This document shows, one piece after another, positions 36,648 to 46,753 of a DNA stretch of 64,000 bases. This DNA is from Sulfurovum sp. GTDB lineage: Bacteria > Campylobacterota > Campylobacteria > Campylobacterales > Sulfurovaceae. Within the stretch, counting starts at the first letter, position 1. Each line of letters opens with the position of its first letter. The notes beneath the pieces are model-generated. The model did no database searches, was not told the DNA's origin, and worked only from the letters and a program-made list of their open reading frames with translations. The stretch covers positions 60,338 to 124,337 of the forward strand of contig JALWTA010000038.1 of NCBI GenBank assembly GCA_027082955.1, written 5' to 3'. Position numbers and translations under genes: made by a program.

Positions 36648-37670
36648 TTAACCTGCATCAGAATAATCCAGATAGACCTTTGTAATGGCAATCAGGAACG
36701 ATGTAATAGCCGGTCCGAGGATCATGCCCCAGAAACCGTAGGTACTCATTCCTGCGAGAATAGAGAAAAAGATCAGAATCGAGTTGATCTGCAGTGTACT
36801 TTTCAAAAAATCCCGTTTTATAATCTCAATGATCATTGGCTTCACAAAGGTGTCAGCAATGATAGAGATTACGATCACAGAGTAAGATGCGATCAAAAGT
36901 GCTGTTTGTGAATCAACTTTAGTCCAGACATACAGCGATACAGGTGCCCACACAATCACGCCCCCTATGACTGGAATCAGTGAAGCAAAACCGTATATTA
37001 CACCGAAAAAGACACCGTTAAAGCCAAAGAAGCTCATCATGATGCCAAAGAGAAACCCCTCAAAAATAGCTGTAACGATAATGGAATAAAAAACGATCTC
37101 CATGGTAGCTGAGACCTCTTTCATCATTCTCTCCCCTTTTTGCGGAGAGACAGGAAGAAGTTCCAGGATCGTGTCGAAAAATCTGTTACCGTAATAGTTG
37201 ATGAAAAAGTAGAAAAAGACCACAAAGAGCATATTTTTCATAAAACCAAGTCCGGTACTTCCAGCAACCGTAATATAGGTAGTCGATTCTTTGATATATT
37301 CCGCGATACGGGCATCGCTCATATATTGATGCGTTACTTCTTTCAAAAAAGGAATGTCCTCTACCAGTGCACGGAGCGCTGCAAGTGTGTCCTTAACTCC
37401 CTGTTGATCGATTTGGGAGATATAGCCTACCCCAATCGTTGCCAAGTAGATAATCGGTGCGAACAGAAGCAGGCTCATTAAAAGTGTAGAGATGCCTGCC
37501 GATATTTTAGCAGAGCCAGTAAAGTCAACCAGATGTTTGGTCAGGTTGAAAGTTGCCATAGAGAGCAGTATCGCTACGGTCAAAGAGAGCAGAAACGGCT
37601 GATAGACACTGTATGCCCCCATCAATCCCAGTACGAACAGCGCTGTGACCATTAACTGCGTTTTAGTCAT
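36648..37670 (-). CDS. AI-2E family transporter (PerM-like)
   Basis: A 340-residue membrane protein with about eight segments in the PerM layout, with the family block [23 protein letters not shown] near residue 220. Members export small molecules or act as Na+/H+ antiporters; the substrate is unknown. It overlaps ruvB by eight bases. Confidence 0.85.
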   Translation of the reverse strand: MTKTQLMVTALFVLGLMGAYSVYQPFLLSLTVAILLSMATFNLTKHLVDFTGSAKISAGISTLLMSLLLFAPIIYLATIGVGYISQIDQQGVKDTLAALRALVEDIPFLKEVTHQYMSDARIAEYIKESTTYITVAGSTGLGFMKNMLFVVFFYFFINYYGNRFFDTILELLPVSPQKGERMMKEVSATMEIVFYSIIVTAIFEGFLFGIMMSFFGFNGVFFGVIYGFASLIPVIGGVIVWAPVSLYVWTKVDSQTALLIASYSVIVISIIADTFVKPMIIEIIKRDFLKSTLQINSILIFFSILAGMSTYGFWGMILGPAITSFLIAITKVYLDYSDAG

Positions 37671-38673
37671 CGAACAGCCCCTGTCTCATACCGCCAAGCT
37701 TGAAGTGTTCATAGCTCTTCTGTGTCGCAATGCGTCCGCGTGCCGTACGCTCAATGTAGCCATTGGCAATCAGATACGGTTCAAGTACATCTTCGATAGT
37801 CCCCTCATCCTCACTGAGTGCCGCAGCGATAGTACTTAATCCCATCGGTCTGCTTTTGGCACCAACAAGCAGTTCAAGCAGTTGAATATCCTGTTCATCA
37901 AATCCAAGGGTATTTACTCCCAGCTCATCGAGCGCATACTTTGCCCTCTCAAGCGTGATCTCCGACTCATTGGCAACTTCCGAGAAATCTCGTACACGCC
38001 TAAGCAGACGCAAGGCAATACGCGGTGTACCGCGACTGCGTCTGGCAATCTCAAGTGCCGCGTCTGGCTGTGCCGGCTTATCCAGCTTCAGTGCCGCCTG
38101 CTCAACAATCTTGGCAAGCTCTTCAGGCGTGTAGAACTGCATCCGAAAATGCATCCCGAAACGCTCTCGTAGCGGATTGCTCAGCATCCCCGCCCTTGTC
38201 GTCGCGCCAATGAGCGTAAAGCGCGGCAGATCGATTTTGACCGTCTGTGCCGCAGGCCCGCTGCCGATAATGATATCGAGCCTAAAATCCTCCATGGCAG
38301 GATAAAGTATCTCCTCGATCGCAGGGCTCATTCGGTGGATCTCATCAATAAAGAGAATATCCCCCTCTTCAATGTTAGTCAGCAATGCCGCAAGATCTCC
38401 AGACTTCTCAATCATCGGTGCTGCGGTGGTTTTGATGTTTGCCTGCATCTCAGAAGAGATGATATTCGCCAGTGTTGTCTTCCCCAGCCCGGGAGGACCA
38501 AAGAAGAGAATGTGGTCAAGCGCCTCCTCTCTGCGTCTGCTCGCCTCAATAAATACCCTGAGGTTCTTCTTGATCTTCTCCTGACCGATATACTCATCCC
38601 AGCTGCTCGGGCGCAGGGTCACCTCGTAAGAGGCTTCCCCTTCGAAACGCTCGATCTCGACCATTCTTTCCAT
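37663..38673 (-). CDS. ruvB: Holliday junction DNA helicase RuvB
   Basis: AAA+ motor for branch migration with Ruv[19 protein letters not shown], Walker [10 protein letters not shown], Walker B FIDEIHRM and [18 protein letters not shown] are present, then a winged-helix end. Start ATG 38673 follows AAAGGA; 336 residues. The Shine-Dalgarno lies in the palindrome ATCAAAAG-GAA-CTTTTGAT next to a heptamer array. Confidence 0.96.
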   Translation of the reverse strand: MERMVEIERFEGEASYEVTLRPSSWDEYIGQEKIKKNLRVFIEASRRREEALDHILFFGPPGLGKTTLANIISSEMQANIKTTAAPMIEKSGDLAALLTNIEEGDILFIDEIHRMSPAIEEILYPAMEDFRLDIIIGSGPAAQTVKIDLPRFTLIGATTRAGMLSNPLRERFGMHFRMQFYTPEELAKIVEQAALKLDKPAQPDAALEIARRSRGTPRIALRLLRRVRDFSEVANESEITLERAKYALDELGVNTLGFDEQDIQLLELLVGAKSRPMGLSTIAAALSEDEGTIEDVLEPYLIANGYIERTARGRIATQKSYEHFKLGGMRQGLFDD

Positions 38674-38885
38674 CAAAAGTTCCTTTTGATAGGAGTGAAG
38701 AGTGAAGAGTGAAGAGTGAAGAGTTTCGGTTTGCATTGCTCTGCAATGCCTCTACTCTGTAAAAGCTTTTTAGAAAAAAGCTTACCACAATTCCTCATTC
38801 CTAATTCCTCATTCCTCATTCTCACTCCTTTTAAAACAAAAGCTTTTCAACAGAAAAGCATACCGCATCTCTTCACTCTTCTCTC
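38674..38885. repeat. Composite heptamer element between panB and ruvB
   Basis: Read on the minus strand, the part next to ruvB repeats the 33.1-kb element: AATGAGG units, AAGCTTTTTT/AAAAAGCTT hairpin, GCATTGCAGAGCAATGC hairpin, AAACC, four CACTCTT units, then the hairpin with the start region. The panB side carries another hairpin, ATACC and degenerate CTCTTCA units running to the panB stop. Confidence 0.75.
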
Positions 38886-38889
38886 ATCA

Positions 38890-39702
38890 CTAATACGAGT
38901 GTTCATCATCTGGAAACTCCCGCGCTTTCACATCATTTCGGTACGCCTCTATGCCTTCCCGTATGGCTTTGGCACCATCAAGGTACTGTTTGACAAACTT
39001 GGGCTTAAAAGCTTCAAAAAAGCCGAACATATCGCTCCATACCAGTACCTGCCCGTCTGTGACATTGCCTGCACCAATGCCTATGGTAGGTACCTTGACT
39101 GCATCAGTAACCGCTTTTGCCGCTTCAGCTTTAACCCCTTCAACCAGTATGATCGCTGCGCCTGCTGCTTCAAGCACGAGTGCATCTTCCACCAATCTCT
39201 GAATATCTTCAGCATCTTTCCCGCGTACTTTGTAGCCACCCTCGCTTCTGACATGCTGCGGCATCAGCCCGATGTGCGCTACTACGGCAATGCCATTCTC
39301 ACAGAGTGCCTTGACAATCTCCGCTTTCTCTTTGCCTCCCTCTATCTTGACCGCTTCGGCACAGGTTTCACGGTAGACACGGGAAGCATTCTCAAGTGCG
39401 ATTTCCGGTGTCAGGTATGAGCCAAAAGGCATATCAAAGACAATACAGGGCAGCTTCGCACCGTTGCAGACCGCCTGTGTATGGTAGATCATCTGATCCA
39501 TCGTTGCCGAAAGGGTATCGGGCTTGCCGTAAAAGCTCATGTTGAGACTGTCACCGACAAGGATCATCTCTACCTCTTTGTCAAACAGCTTGGCAAAGAG
39601 CGCATCATATGCCGTTACCATTGTGATCGGCTCAACACCTTTCATACCTGCGATCGTACTTAGTGTCACTTTTTTCTCTATCTTCGGTGTATGAATACTC
39701 AT
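38890..39702 (-). CDS. panB: 3-methyl-2-oxobutanoate hydroxymethyltransferase
   Basis: First step of pantothenate synthesis, using methylene-tetrahydrofolate. MVTAYDALFAKLFD, VGDSLNMSFYG, FDMPFGSY and GIGAGNVTDGQVLVWSDMFG are family blocks. 270 residues. The leader forms AAACTCC-AAG-GGAGTTT, a hairpin holding the ribosome-binding site. Confidence 0.95.
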   Translation of the reverse strand: MSIHTPKIEKKVTLSTIAGMKGVEPITMVTAYDALFAKLFDKEVEMILVGDSLNMSFYGKPDTLSATMDQMIYHTQAVCNGAKLPCIVFDMPFGSYLTPEIALENASRVYRETCAEAVKIEGGKEKAEIVKALCENGIAVVAHIGLMPQHVRSEGGYKVRGKDAEDIQRLVEDALVLEAAGAAIILVEGVKAEAAKAVTDAVKVPTIGIGAGNVTDGQVLVWSDMFGFFEAFKPKFVKQYLDGAKAIREGIEAYRNDVKAREFPDDEHSY

Positions 39703-39842
39703 GAAAAACTCCCTTGGAGTTTAGTAAATAGATATTGCATCTTTGGGTTTCTGCCTTGTTTTGTATTTTATAGTTGTGAAATGAGATAATTTTACTCATT
39801 TTATCATATAATGTTAAAAATTTATGTCATAAAGAAGCGATA

Positions 39843-40583
39843 TTGAAAAAATTAGTTGCCTATATTACAACCGGATTTCCTTCACTTGATTTTACTGTAG
39901 ATGCTGCACTTGCGCTTGCGGATGCAGGTGTCGATACGTTAGAGCTTGGTATGCCTTTTTCAGATCCTGTTGCCGACGGTCCTGTCATCGAGGCTGCCAA
40001 CCTTCAAGCCCTTCAAAACGGATTTAGGCTTACACACCTTTTTGAAGCCTCAGCCAAGATTGCCCCACACATCGATACACTTTGGATGGGCTACTTTAAC
40101 CCCTTTTACCACAAAGGGATCGACCATTTCATCTCACAGGCAAAAACGGCAGGAGTAAACGGATTTATCATCCCCGATCTTCCTTTTGAAGAGGCACAGC
40201 CCTACAAGCCTGTTATTGAAAATGCAGGTTTGCATCTGATTGACTTCATCGCCCCAACAGACCCCAAAGCGCGCATTGAAACCATTGCACCGGGAGCGAA
40301 GAAGTTCATCTATCTTGTCGCCTATGCGGGCATAACGGGTGCAGGCAAAAGCGAAGACCTTCAGGAGGTCGTCTCCCAAATCAAAGCATGCAGCGACACA
40401 CCTGTCTATGTCGGATTCGGTGTCGATCAAAACACTGCTCGAGAAAAAGCCAAAGGGGTTGACGGTGTCATTGTCGGGTCAGCCTTTGTCAAAGTACTGC
40501 TTGACGAACACCTCTCCAACAGCCAAAAGATTGAGAAGATTGTGGCGATCGCCAAAGAGATCAAAGAGAAGATCAACGCTTGA
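39843..40583 (+). CDS. trpA: Tryptophan synthase alpha chain
   Basis: Cleaves indole-3-glycerol phosphate to indole. The catalytic Glu and Asp sit in LELGMPFSDPVADGP and IIPDLPFEE. 246 residues from TTG. Other trp genes are not adjacent, so the tryptophan pathway is dispersed. Overlaps lgt by four bases. Confidence 0.95.
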   Translation: MKKLVAYITTGFPSLDFTVDAALALADAGVDTLELGMPFSDPVADGPVIEAANLQALQNGFRLTHLFEASAKIAPHIDTLWMGYFNPFYHKGIDHFISQAKTAGVNGFIIPDLPFEEAQPYKPVIENAGLHLIDFIAPTDPKARIETIAPGAKKFIYLVAYAGITGAGKSEDLQEVVSQIKACSDTPVYVGFGVDQNTAREKAKGVDGVIVGSAFVKVLLDEHLSNSQKIEKIVAIAKEIKEKINA

Positions 40584-41374
40584 GTACTTCACACATCATC
40601 TGGAACATCGATCCGGTACTGTTGCACCTTGGACCGCTGCAGCTACGCTGGTACGGCATCTTTTTTGTAGGTTCCTTCCTCATTGGACTCTATATCATGC
40701 AGCGGATCTACAAACGTGAAAAAAGAGATCCGGCTTTGCTGGATATGCTTCTGATATATCTGCTTGTAGGTACAGTGGTTGGCGCACGCCTCATGCACTG
40801 CCTCGCTTACGAACCCGATTTTTATCTTTCTCATCCAATCGAGATACTGAAAGTTTGGAAAGGCGGGCTGGCAAGCCACGGGGGACTGCTTGGCGTGCTT
40901 GTTGCACTCTATCTTTTCACAAAAAAGTACCACGAATCCTATCTTTGGCTGATGTCGCGCATTGCCATTCCGGGAGCCTTGGTAGCTGCATCGATCCGTA
41001 TAGGCAACTTTTTTAACTCTGAGATCGTCGGCATCCCTTCAGACAAACCATGGGCGATCATCTTTTCCCGTATCGATATGCTACCGCGTCACCCTGTACA
41101 GCTTTATGAGTCATTTTCATACTTTGCGCTCTTTTGCCTTTTGTCCATACTCTATCTGACCATGCAACCCAAACAGGTCACACGACTCTTCCCCGGTCTT
41201 TTTTTTCTGTTTGTCTTTACCTCCCGTTTTTTTCTGGAGTTTGTCAAGACAAAACAGGCAGACTATCAGTGGGACATTCCCCTGAGTACCGGGCAGGTGT
41301 TGAGTATTCCGTTTATCCTGGTTGGGATCATATGGATCATATGGGCACTGAAAGATACAAAAACAGCTTCATAG
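40580..41374 (+). CDS. lgt: Prolipoprotein diacylglyceryl transferase
   Basis: Inner-membrane enzyme that adds diacylglyceryl to lipobox cysteines. Seven membrane segments; signature RIGNFFNSEIVG. 264 residues from TTG at 40580, which overlaps the trpA stop (TTGA). No ATG lies near the expected N-terminus. Confidence 0.94.
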   Translation: MSTSHIIWNIDPVLLHLGPLQLRWYGIFFVGSFLIGLYIMQRIYKREKRDPALLDMLLIYLLVGTVVGARLMHCLAYEPDFYLSHPIEILKVWKGGLASHGGLLGVLVALYLFTKKYHESYLWLMSRIAIPGALVAASIRIGNFFNSEIVGIPSDKPWAIIFSRIDMLPRHPVQLYESFSYFALFCLLSILYLTMQPKQVTRLFPGLFFLFVFTSRFFLEFVKTKQADYQWDIPLSTGQVLSIPFILVGIIWIIWALKDTKTAS

Positions 41375-41393
41375 AAGTCAGTTAGACTGTTTA

Positions 41394-42167
41394 CTACTGC
41401 CTCTTTGCCAAAATATGGATGTATCTTCCCATATTGCGGTAGGTCGGCTTACGGCAATAACGGTACTCCAATGCCATCAGCTCTTCCATATCGGTCTCTT
41501 CGAGTGCCGATTTACTCATATAGTCATGAAAGACACGAATGCCTGTCTGCACTTCTACTTCAAAACTGTGTGAAGCAAGCCATGCATGGATGGTTTCGGG
41601 TGACTGAGGATGGGGAGGAGTAAGCCGTTTGCCTCTGCCGTACCAGCGGTTTTCCAGTATGGTACCAAGCCGCCAGCTTCCCTGCATCACATTGCGATAG
41701 ACCAGTGCGTGTTCATTGAAAAAGAGCAATGAGAGATACCCTCCGGGCTTGACTCTGCCTGCAACAATTTCCAACGTCTCCAGCGGTTTTGCCGTCCATT
41801 CAATAACGGCATGGTAGAGTACCAGATCCTGAAGCGGTAGTGATGCAGCAACCTCCTGTGCAGGGGCTTTGTGTGTCGTTACCTCTACGCCTGCATCTTC
41901 AAAAGCCTCCTTAGCTCGCTCCAGCATCTTGAAAGAGATGTCATTGGCACTCACTCTGTGTCCGGCTTTGGCAAACCAGAGTGACATCTGCCCCAGACCG
42001 CACCCGGCATCCCACACATCAAGCGTAGTGGCATCATGCAACTGCTGCAGATCTTCTTTCAGCAGTTTCAAGCGCCACTCGCCCTTGAAAGAGCCATAAA
42101 TTGAGCGTTCAAACTTCTCAACGAAGCCGTCAAAATTGTAGTCGTATTTTCCGCGTTCTTTTGCCAT
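41394..42167 (-). CDS. cmoM: tRNA wobble uridine carboxymethyltransferase CmoM-like
   Basis: SAM-dependent methyltransferase of 257 residues: FEKSIYG-like start (FERSIYGSFKGEWR), SAM site DAGCGLGQMSLWFAKAGH and the CmoM-like end. CmoM methylates cmo5U in tRNA. It is last in the mod run and overlaps the modC-like gene by one base, so it may be carried on the same transcript. Confidence 0.85.
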   Translation of the reverse strand: MAKERGKYDYNFDGFVEKFERSIYGSFKGEWRLKLLKEDLQQLHDATTLDVWDAGCGLGQMSLWFAKAGHRVSANDISFKMLERAKEAFEDAGVEVTTHKAPAQEVAASLPLQDLVLYHAVIEWTAKPLETLEIVAGRVKPGGYLSLLFFNEHALVYRNVMQGSWRLGTILENRWYGRGKRLTPPHPQSPETIHAWLASHSFEVEVQTGIRVFHDYMSKSALEETDMEELMALEYRYCRKPTYRNMGRYIHILAKRQ

Positions 42168-42832
42168 TATTCTTCTTTGTAAAGAGTATCCAGTACAGAC
42201 AGCGGATACTCCGCTACCTGTCCGTTTTCGACAAACCAGAGCCGTGTTGCCATCTCTTTGGCTTCATTGACATCATGGCTGACCATCAGGGTTGTCATCT
42301 CAAAACGCTCATGCAGCATCTTGATCTGCCCTGTCAACTTACGCCGCATCCTCGGATCGAGCGCTGAGAGCGGTTCGTCCATCAGCAGCAGTTTCGGGCG
42401 GCGCATCAGTGCCCGTGCCAGTGCCACACGCTGTTTTTGTCCGCCGCTTAGCTGCCGGACATTACGGTGCGAAATCTGCGCGATCTCCATCATCTCCAGC
42501 AGTGTTTGGGCAAACTCGTTGTCAGGATTGACAAAGAGCAGATTCTCCTTAACACTCATATTGTCAAAAAGAGCATAGTCCTGAAAAACAAAGCCTACAT
42601 TACGCTGCTGTACCGCCAGTTTCTTTGTACCCTCAAGCCACGCCGTATCTTCAAAAATAATGCTTCCATAAGCATCTTCAAGTCCGGCAAGCGTACGCAG
42701 CAGGGTACTCTTGCCTGCACCGCTTTCACCCATAATAACGACAAAATCACCCTTGTTGACATCTATGTTGACATGTAGCGTCATTTTTCCGCTGCTGCCA
42801 CACAATTGCCGTTCAAACGCCATCTTCAGCAT
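42167..42832 (-). CDS. modC: Molybdate ABC transporter ATP-binding protein
   Basis: ABC ATPase with Walker A GESGAGKST, signature LSGGQKQRVALARAL and Walker B LLMDEPLSALD. At 221 residues it lacks the C-terminal Mop domain of full ModC, as in several Campylobacterota. It follows modB by one base, so molybdate or tungstate is the likely substrate. Confidence 0.88.
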   Translation of the reverse strand: MLKMAFERQLCGSSGKMTLHVNIDVNKGDFVVIMGESGAGKSTLLRTLAGLEDAYGSIIFEDTAWLEGTKKLAVQQRNVGFVFQDYALFDNMSVKENLLFVNPDNEFAQTLLEMMEIAQISHRNVRQLSGGQKQRVALARALMRRPKLLLMDEPLSALDPRMRRKLTGQIKMLHERFEMTTLMVSHDVNEAKEMATRLWFVENGQVAEYPLSVLDTLYKEE

Positions 42833-42833
42833 A

Positions 42834-43526
42834 CTACACCATCCCTACACGCATCTTCTGCCGATGGTTAAACCAGTAGACCATCAACAGTACACTGAAA
42901 CTAAATGCCAGCAAGAGCCCTGCATAGATATTGGCCTTCTCATAGTCCATCACCTCAACCAGATCATAGATCGCCACCGACGCCACACGTGTCTCATGGG
43001 GAATGTTTCCTCCCACCATCAACACTACACCAAATTCTCCGACTGTATGGGCGAATGTAACGATCAGTGCTGTCAGCAAAGAGGGTTTGATATTTGGCAG
43101 GGCAACACTCCAAAGGGTTCTTGCACTGCTTTTGCCTGCAAGGTAGCTCGCCTCGATCATATGCGGATTGAGTGATTCAAAGCCGCTTTGCAGCGGCTGT
43201 ACCATAAACGGAAAAGAGTAAAAACAGCTGGCGATCACCAATCCTGTAAAACTGAATGCCAGTTTGATATTGAATGTCTCTTCAAGAAAGTGCCCTATCG
43301 GTGAGTTATGTGAAAGCAGCAATAGCATGTAAAACCCCAGTACCGAAGGAGGCAGTACAATAGGCAGCGCCGTAAAGGCTTCAAGAAACGGTTTGCTGCG
43401 TGAACGTGTCTGAGAGAGGAACCATGCAAACGGAAGCGCTACAAAAAAGAGAATGGCAGCGGTCAGCCCCGCAAGCTTGAAGGAGAGCACAAACGGTGCC
43501 CACTCTATTGCATGAAACCACTCCAT
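42834..43526 (-). CDS. modB: Molybdate ABC transporter permease
   Basis: 230-residue inner-membrane permease with about five to six segments and the ABC-coupling EAA loop ([20 protein letters not shown]). [14 protein letters not shown] is typical of ModB. Between modA and modC in a compact operon. Confidence 0.92.
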   Translation of the reverse strand: MEWFHAIEWAPFVLSFKLAGLTAAILFFVALPFAWFLSQTRSRSKPFLEAFTALPIVLPPSVLGFYMLLLLSHNSPIGHFLEETFNIKLAFSFTGLVIASCFYSFPFMVQPLQSGFESLNPHMIEASYLAGKSSARTLWSVALPNIKPSLLTALIVTFAHTVGEFGVVLMVGGNIPHETRVASVAIYDLVEVMDYEKANIYAGLLLAFSFSVLLMVYWFNHRQKMRVGMV

Positions 43527-43531
43527 AACAG

Positions 43532-44296
43532 CTACCTTTCCTGCTTTGGTACGCTAAATCCGTACTGTTTCATAACCTGTTGTGCTTCATCGGTTTGAAA
43601 AAAGTCATAAAAGGCACGCGCAAGCGGATTGGAGGCACCATATTTGGTAATACCGTAGCCCTGTCTAAGCGGCTGGTGCAGTTTGTCGTCTATGAGATAA
43701 TAGGCTGCATGTTCACTCTTGGCTACTGTAGGCGCAAGCACCAGTGAAAGCGCAATGATCCCGACATCCGCCGCTTTGACCTTGATAAAGTTCGCCGTTT
43801 GGGAGATGTTCTCCCCCAATACAATCTTGGATTTCAGCTTTTGGTAAAGGTGTCTGCTTTCCAAAGCTTGTTTTGCCTTTTCTCCATAAGGTGCATGTGA
43901 AGGGTTGGCAATAGCGACCTTCTCTACCCACGGTGCAAGAAGGTTGTCAAACCCTTTCTCGGCATCAAATGCATCGTTCATACTCCAGATCACCAACCTT
44001 CCTATGGCATAGAGTTTAGGCTTGGTGACAATATTGCCATTACGATAGAGCTGCTCAACATAATCCATATTGGCAGAGAAATAGAGGTCATACGGTGCAC
44101 CGTTGGCCACTTGCACCCTTCCCTTGCCAGAGGAGCCGTAGATCATCCGTATGGTATCGTTTGGGTGTGTTTTGAGAAAAGATGCCTTGATCGTATCGAG
44201 TGCGAACTTCAGGTCGCTTGCTGCAAAGATAGTCATCTCCCCTGCCTGAAGCATACTCCATACCAATGTCACCATGATAGCTGTTTTTTTTAACAT
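43532..44296 (-). CDS. modA: Molybdate-binding periplasmic protein
   Basis: 254-residue solute-binding protein with a signal peptide ([19 protein letters not shown]), then [13 protein letters not shown] and [22 protein letters not shown], the oxyanion pocket pattern of ModA. First transport gene after the porin. Confidence 0.93.
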   Translation of the reverse strand: MLKKTAIMVTLVWSMLQAGEMTIFAASDLKFALDTIKASFLKTHPNDTIRMIYGSSGKGRVQVANGAPYDLYFSANMDYVEQLYRNGNIVTKPKLYAIGRLVIWSMNDAFDAEKGFDNLLAPWVEKVAIANPSHAPYGEKAKQALESRHLYQKLKSKIVLGENISQTANFIKVKAADVGIIALSLVLAPTVAKSEHAAYYLIDDKLHQPLRQGYGITKYGASNPLARAFYDFFQTDEAQQVMKQYGFSVPKQER

Positions 44297-44305
44297 CTTC
44301 GCTCC

Positions 44306-45784
44306 TTAAAAAAGATAATCCATTTCTGCACGCAGTTCATCATAGGAGGGATCCAGTTTGTACGCTCCCGGTTTACCGGGAAACGGCGTATGGGTATCAC
44401 CCCACACATGAGCATAACGCACCTTCCAGTAGAACTGCTGTTTTGCACCAAACCCCTGCATCACTTCCAGTGTCGCCACATTGTTGTCTGCTGGCACGGC
44501 GGCTTTTGCATCATCAAAATCCTGATAACCGTAGCTTCCTACAATTTTCATATCGTATTGCTTCCAGTCATACCCCACCTTTCCAACATAGGTTTTTGTA
44601 TTGGCATCCCAGTTGTACTGCCCCATGAGCCGGGTAAATCCACCGGTTGGAAAACCTCGCCACGGTGCGATAATATCTGCCTTGTCCGCTACACGCGTGT
44701 AGCCAAGGTGCACTCTCCACACATCATATTTTGCATCAAGCCGCACACCAAGCAGCCAGCTGTCCAGACTTTTGGGGTCTTTGTATCCTGTCACAAGCAG
44801 TTTTTGGCTTGCACCACCAATCTCGCCTGCACCGTTGTCAAACTGCTGCATATAACGGATACCCGGCCGCCATGTCCAGCCGTCACTTTTGAAAGTATAG
44901 TCAGCCTGCAGCATTGCCGAAGAGAGCAGATCGGGCACACCGGTATAGTTGGCTGTCAGGGTAAGGTTGTCAATACTGTGGTTTTCAACCTCTGCAATCC
45001 ATAGTCTGTCATCAATACCTCTCTCTTGCAATTTTTTCAGTGTCAATCCGCGATGCATACCTGCATCATCATTTTCTCTATAGTATGAGTAAGACACCCC
45101 TTTCTCATAACCGCTTGCAAGCAGATGGTGAAAGTGGCTGTGATCACGCAGCTTCTGCCGTGTCATATAGGCTGCCTTGAAAGTCGTACCGGGTAGATCA
45201 TGCGTAGTTACCGTCACCCCCTCAAACGTATTGGGGATCATCTTTCCGTCGTTACTTTTGGTAAGAAAACTCTCAAATATCTGCCTTCCTGCTTTAAAGT
45301 CGGTATGGCTGTAACGATACTCAAGATACGCTTCGGCAAATGTTGCAACGTATGTTTTCCCATCTTTCAATCGGTCATATCGGTAAAAAGCATCTTTCCC
45401 TGCTTTATAGAGATACGCCTGATCTCTCCCAAGACTGCCTATACCGTCTGTGAAATAAAACCCTGCCGTTGCGCCAAAGCCACTGTAGTAGGCTGTTTTA
45501 TAGGTCAGACTTCCGCCCAGACCCACGATCGTACTGTCTTTACGAACATCTTTCCCTTTGATCTGCAGCTCATGCCCCCATTTGTCCACAAAAAGATGTG
45601 TACGCAGCCTGCCGTACCACATCCCTTTGGTGAATATCTCTTTCACATTCGAAGCATCTCCGGGCTGCTTGTTGTAGACGTGAATCATATTGGGTTTGAG
45701 TGAATGCTTGAAAGGCGCTGTTGTCTGTGCCTGTACAAAAAGTGAAACTGCAGCCATTCCAAGCCATCCGTATTTTATTTTCAT
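44306..45784 (-). CDS. Outer membrane porin, OprD-like
   Basis: A 492-residue beta-barrel protein with signal peptide (MAAVSLFVQAQ) and a C-terminal Phe, strand-rich throughout, in the style of OprD-type porins of Campylobacterota. It sits between modE and modA with gaps of 2 and 9 bp. This suggests it is co-regulated by ModE and lets molybdate, or another oxyanion, through the outer membrane. That substrate is inference. Confidence 0.82.
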   Translation of the reverse strand: MKIKYGWLGMAAVSLFVQAQTTAPFKHSLKPNMIHVYNKQPGDASNVKEIFTKGMWYGRLRTHLFVDKWGHELQIKGKDVRKDSTIVGLGGSLTYKTAYYSGFGATAGFYFTDGIGSLGRDQAYLYKAGKDAFYRYDRLKDGKTYVATFAEAYLEYRYSHTDFKAGRQIFESFLTKSNDGKMIPNTFEGVTVTTHDLPGTTFKAAYMTRQKLRDHSHFHHLLASGYEKGVSYSYYRENDDAGMHRGLTLKKLQERGIDDRLWIAEVENHSIDNLTLTANYTGVPDLLSSAMLQADYTFKSDGWTWRPGIRYMQQFDNGAGEIGGASQKLLVTGYKDPKSLDSWLLGVRLDAKYDVWRVHLGYTRVADKADIIAPWRGFPTGGFTRLMGQYNWDANTKTYVGKVGYDWKQYDMKIVGSYGYQDFDDAKAAVPADNNVATLEVMQGFGAKQQFYWKVRYAHVWGDTHTPFPGKPGAYKLDPSYDELRAEMDYLF

Positions 45785-45786
45785 CC

Positions 45787-46560
45787 TTACCTTCCTATCA
45801 TAATATCTCTGGGTTTGATGCCAAGACGCACCTTCTCCCCGGTTTTTAGTGTAGCGATATATGGTGAGAGTGGTGAAACAGAGACAACCGTATCATACCC
45901 GCCAATATCTACAGCCAGCTTGATGTGCTTTGCATCTTTCTCAAGCAGTGTGATTGTCCCTTCAAGCAGATTGATCGGCTGGGTTTCACCCGGATTCACT
46001 ACAAATACATTGGACGATTTATATACTGCCACCACACTGTTGCCTACCTCTATCTGCAGATCTTCAACCGCTTCAGCAGTAATGTGCGAGACCATCTTCT
46101 GGGCACCTTTCAACTGCAAAGCAACAGTAGCATTGACACCATCTTGCTGCACCTGCGTCACCACTGCCTGTATCTGATTACGTGCAGAGAGTTGAAGCCC
46201 GAGTCTTCCAATGGTTCCAAATGTACCCTCTTCCCCATCCACCAAAGATGCCAACCGTGCGATAAAACGGCTATGCTCCTCTTCCAAAAGAGCATAGTGT
46301 TGCAAGAGCCGCTTTCCGTATGCAGTCAAAACGGTACCGCCTCCCTCTTTGCCACCGGTCTCTCGGTTTACAATGGGTTCCGGAGAGAGTGCATTCATCG
46401 CATCAACCGCTTCCCATGCACTCTTGTAACTCATCGGCACTGCCTTTGCCGCTTTGGAGATGGAGCCATGCTCTTCTATGGCATGCAGCAGCCGTATCCG
46501 CTTCTCAAGCAAAAACGGTTTCCCAAACATTTCCAACGAGAGTGTCGATGCAAGCTCCAT
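45787..46560 (-). CDS. modE: Molybdate-responsive regulator ModE
   Basis: 257 residues: an N-terminal winged helix (LLEKRIRLLHAIEEHGSISKAAKAVPMSYKSAWEAVDAMN) and two C-terminal TOBE/Mop repeats (GLQLSARNQIQAVV, AEAVEDLQIEVGNSVVAV, NLLEGTITLLE) that bind molybdate. It represses uptake genes when molybdate is plentiful. ATG 46560 fits the family start. Heads the modE-porin-modABC-cmoM run. Confidence 0.93.
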   Translation of the reverse strand: MELASTLSLEMFGKPFLLEKRIRLLHAIEEHGSISKAAKAVPMSYKSAWEAVDAMNALSPEPIVNRETGGKEGGGTVLTAYGKRLLQHYALLEEEHSRFIARLASLVDGEEGTFGTIGRLGLQLSARNQIQAVVTQVQQDGVNATVALQLKGAQKMVSHITAEAVEDLQIEVGNSVVAVYKSSNVFVVNPGETQPINLLEGTITLLEKDAKHIKLAVDIGGYDTVVSVSPLSPYIATLKTGEKVRLGIKPRDIMIGR

Positions 46561-46566
46561 AGATTT

Positions 46567-46590
46567 CCTTATATACCATACTACATAACG
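46567..46590 (-). promoter_or_regulatory. ModE operator
   Basis: The sequence CCTTATAT-N8-ACATAACG lies 7 bp before the modE start. It has the half-sites and 8-bp spacing of the E. coli modA operator as I recall it (CGTTATAT-N8-ACATAACG). It predicts autoregulation of the whole operon. Confidence 0.75.
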
Positions 46591-46629
46591 GTAGAATCGT
46601 ACCATTATATAGCTTAATATACAACGCCC

Positions 46630-46658
46630 TTGACAAAGTCATCCAAAAGTGTTATTAT
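46630..46658 (+). promoter_or_regulatory. ssrA: ssrA promoter
   Basis: TTGACA, 17 bases, TATTAT: a near-consensus sigma-70 promoter on the plus strand, about 100 bp before mature tmRNA. A full -35 is rare in this lineage and fits a strong stable-RNA gene. Confidence 0.8.
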
Positions 46659-46698
46659 CGCACCACTTTAGTCAAGCGTGTTGAATGCAAGGGAGAAG

Positions 46699-46753
46699 TT
46701 CACTCTTCACTCTTCACTCTTCACTCTTCACTAAAAAATGCTTTGCATTTTTT
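46699..46753 (+). repeat. 7-bp array (CACTCTT)n and hairpin in the tmRNA leader
   Basis: About four to five units of CACTCTT, then a perfect hairpin AAAAAATGC-TTT-GCATTTTTT that ends one base before mature tmRNA. It lies between the promoter and the RNA, so it is transcribed into the precursor and removed when the 5' end is made. Confidence 0.8.
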
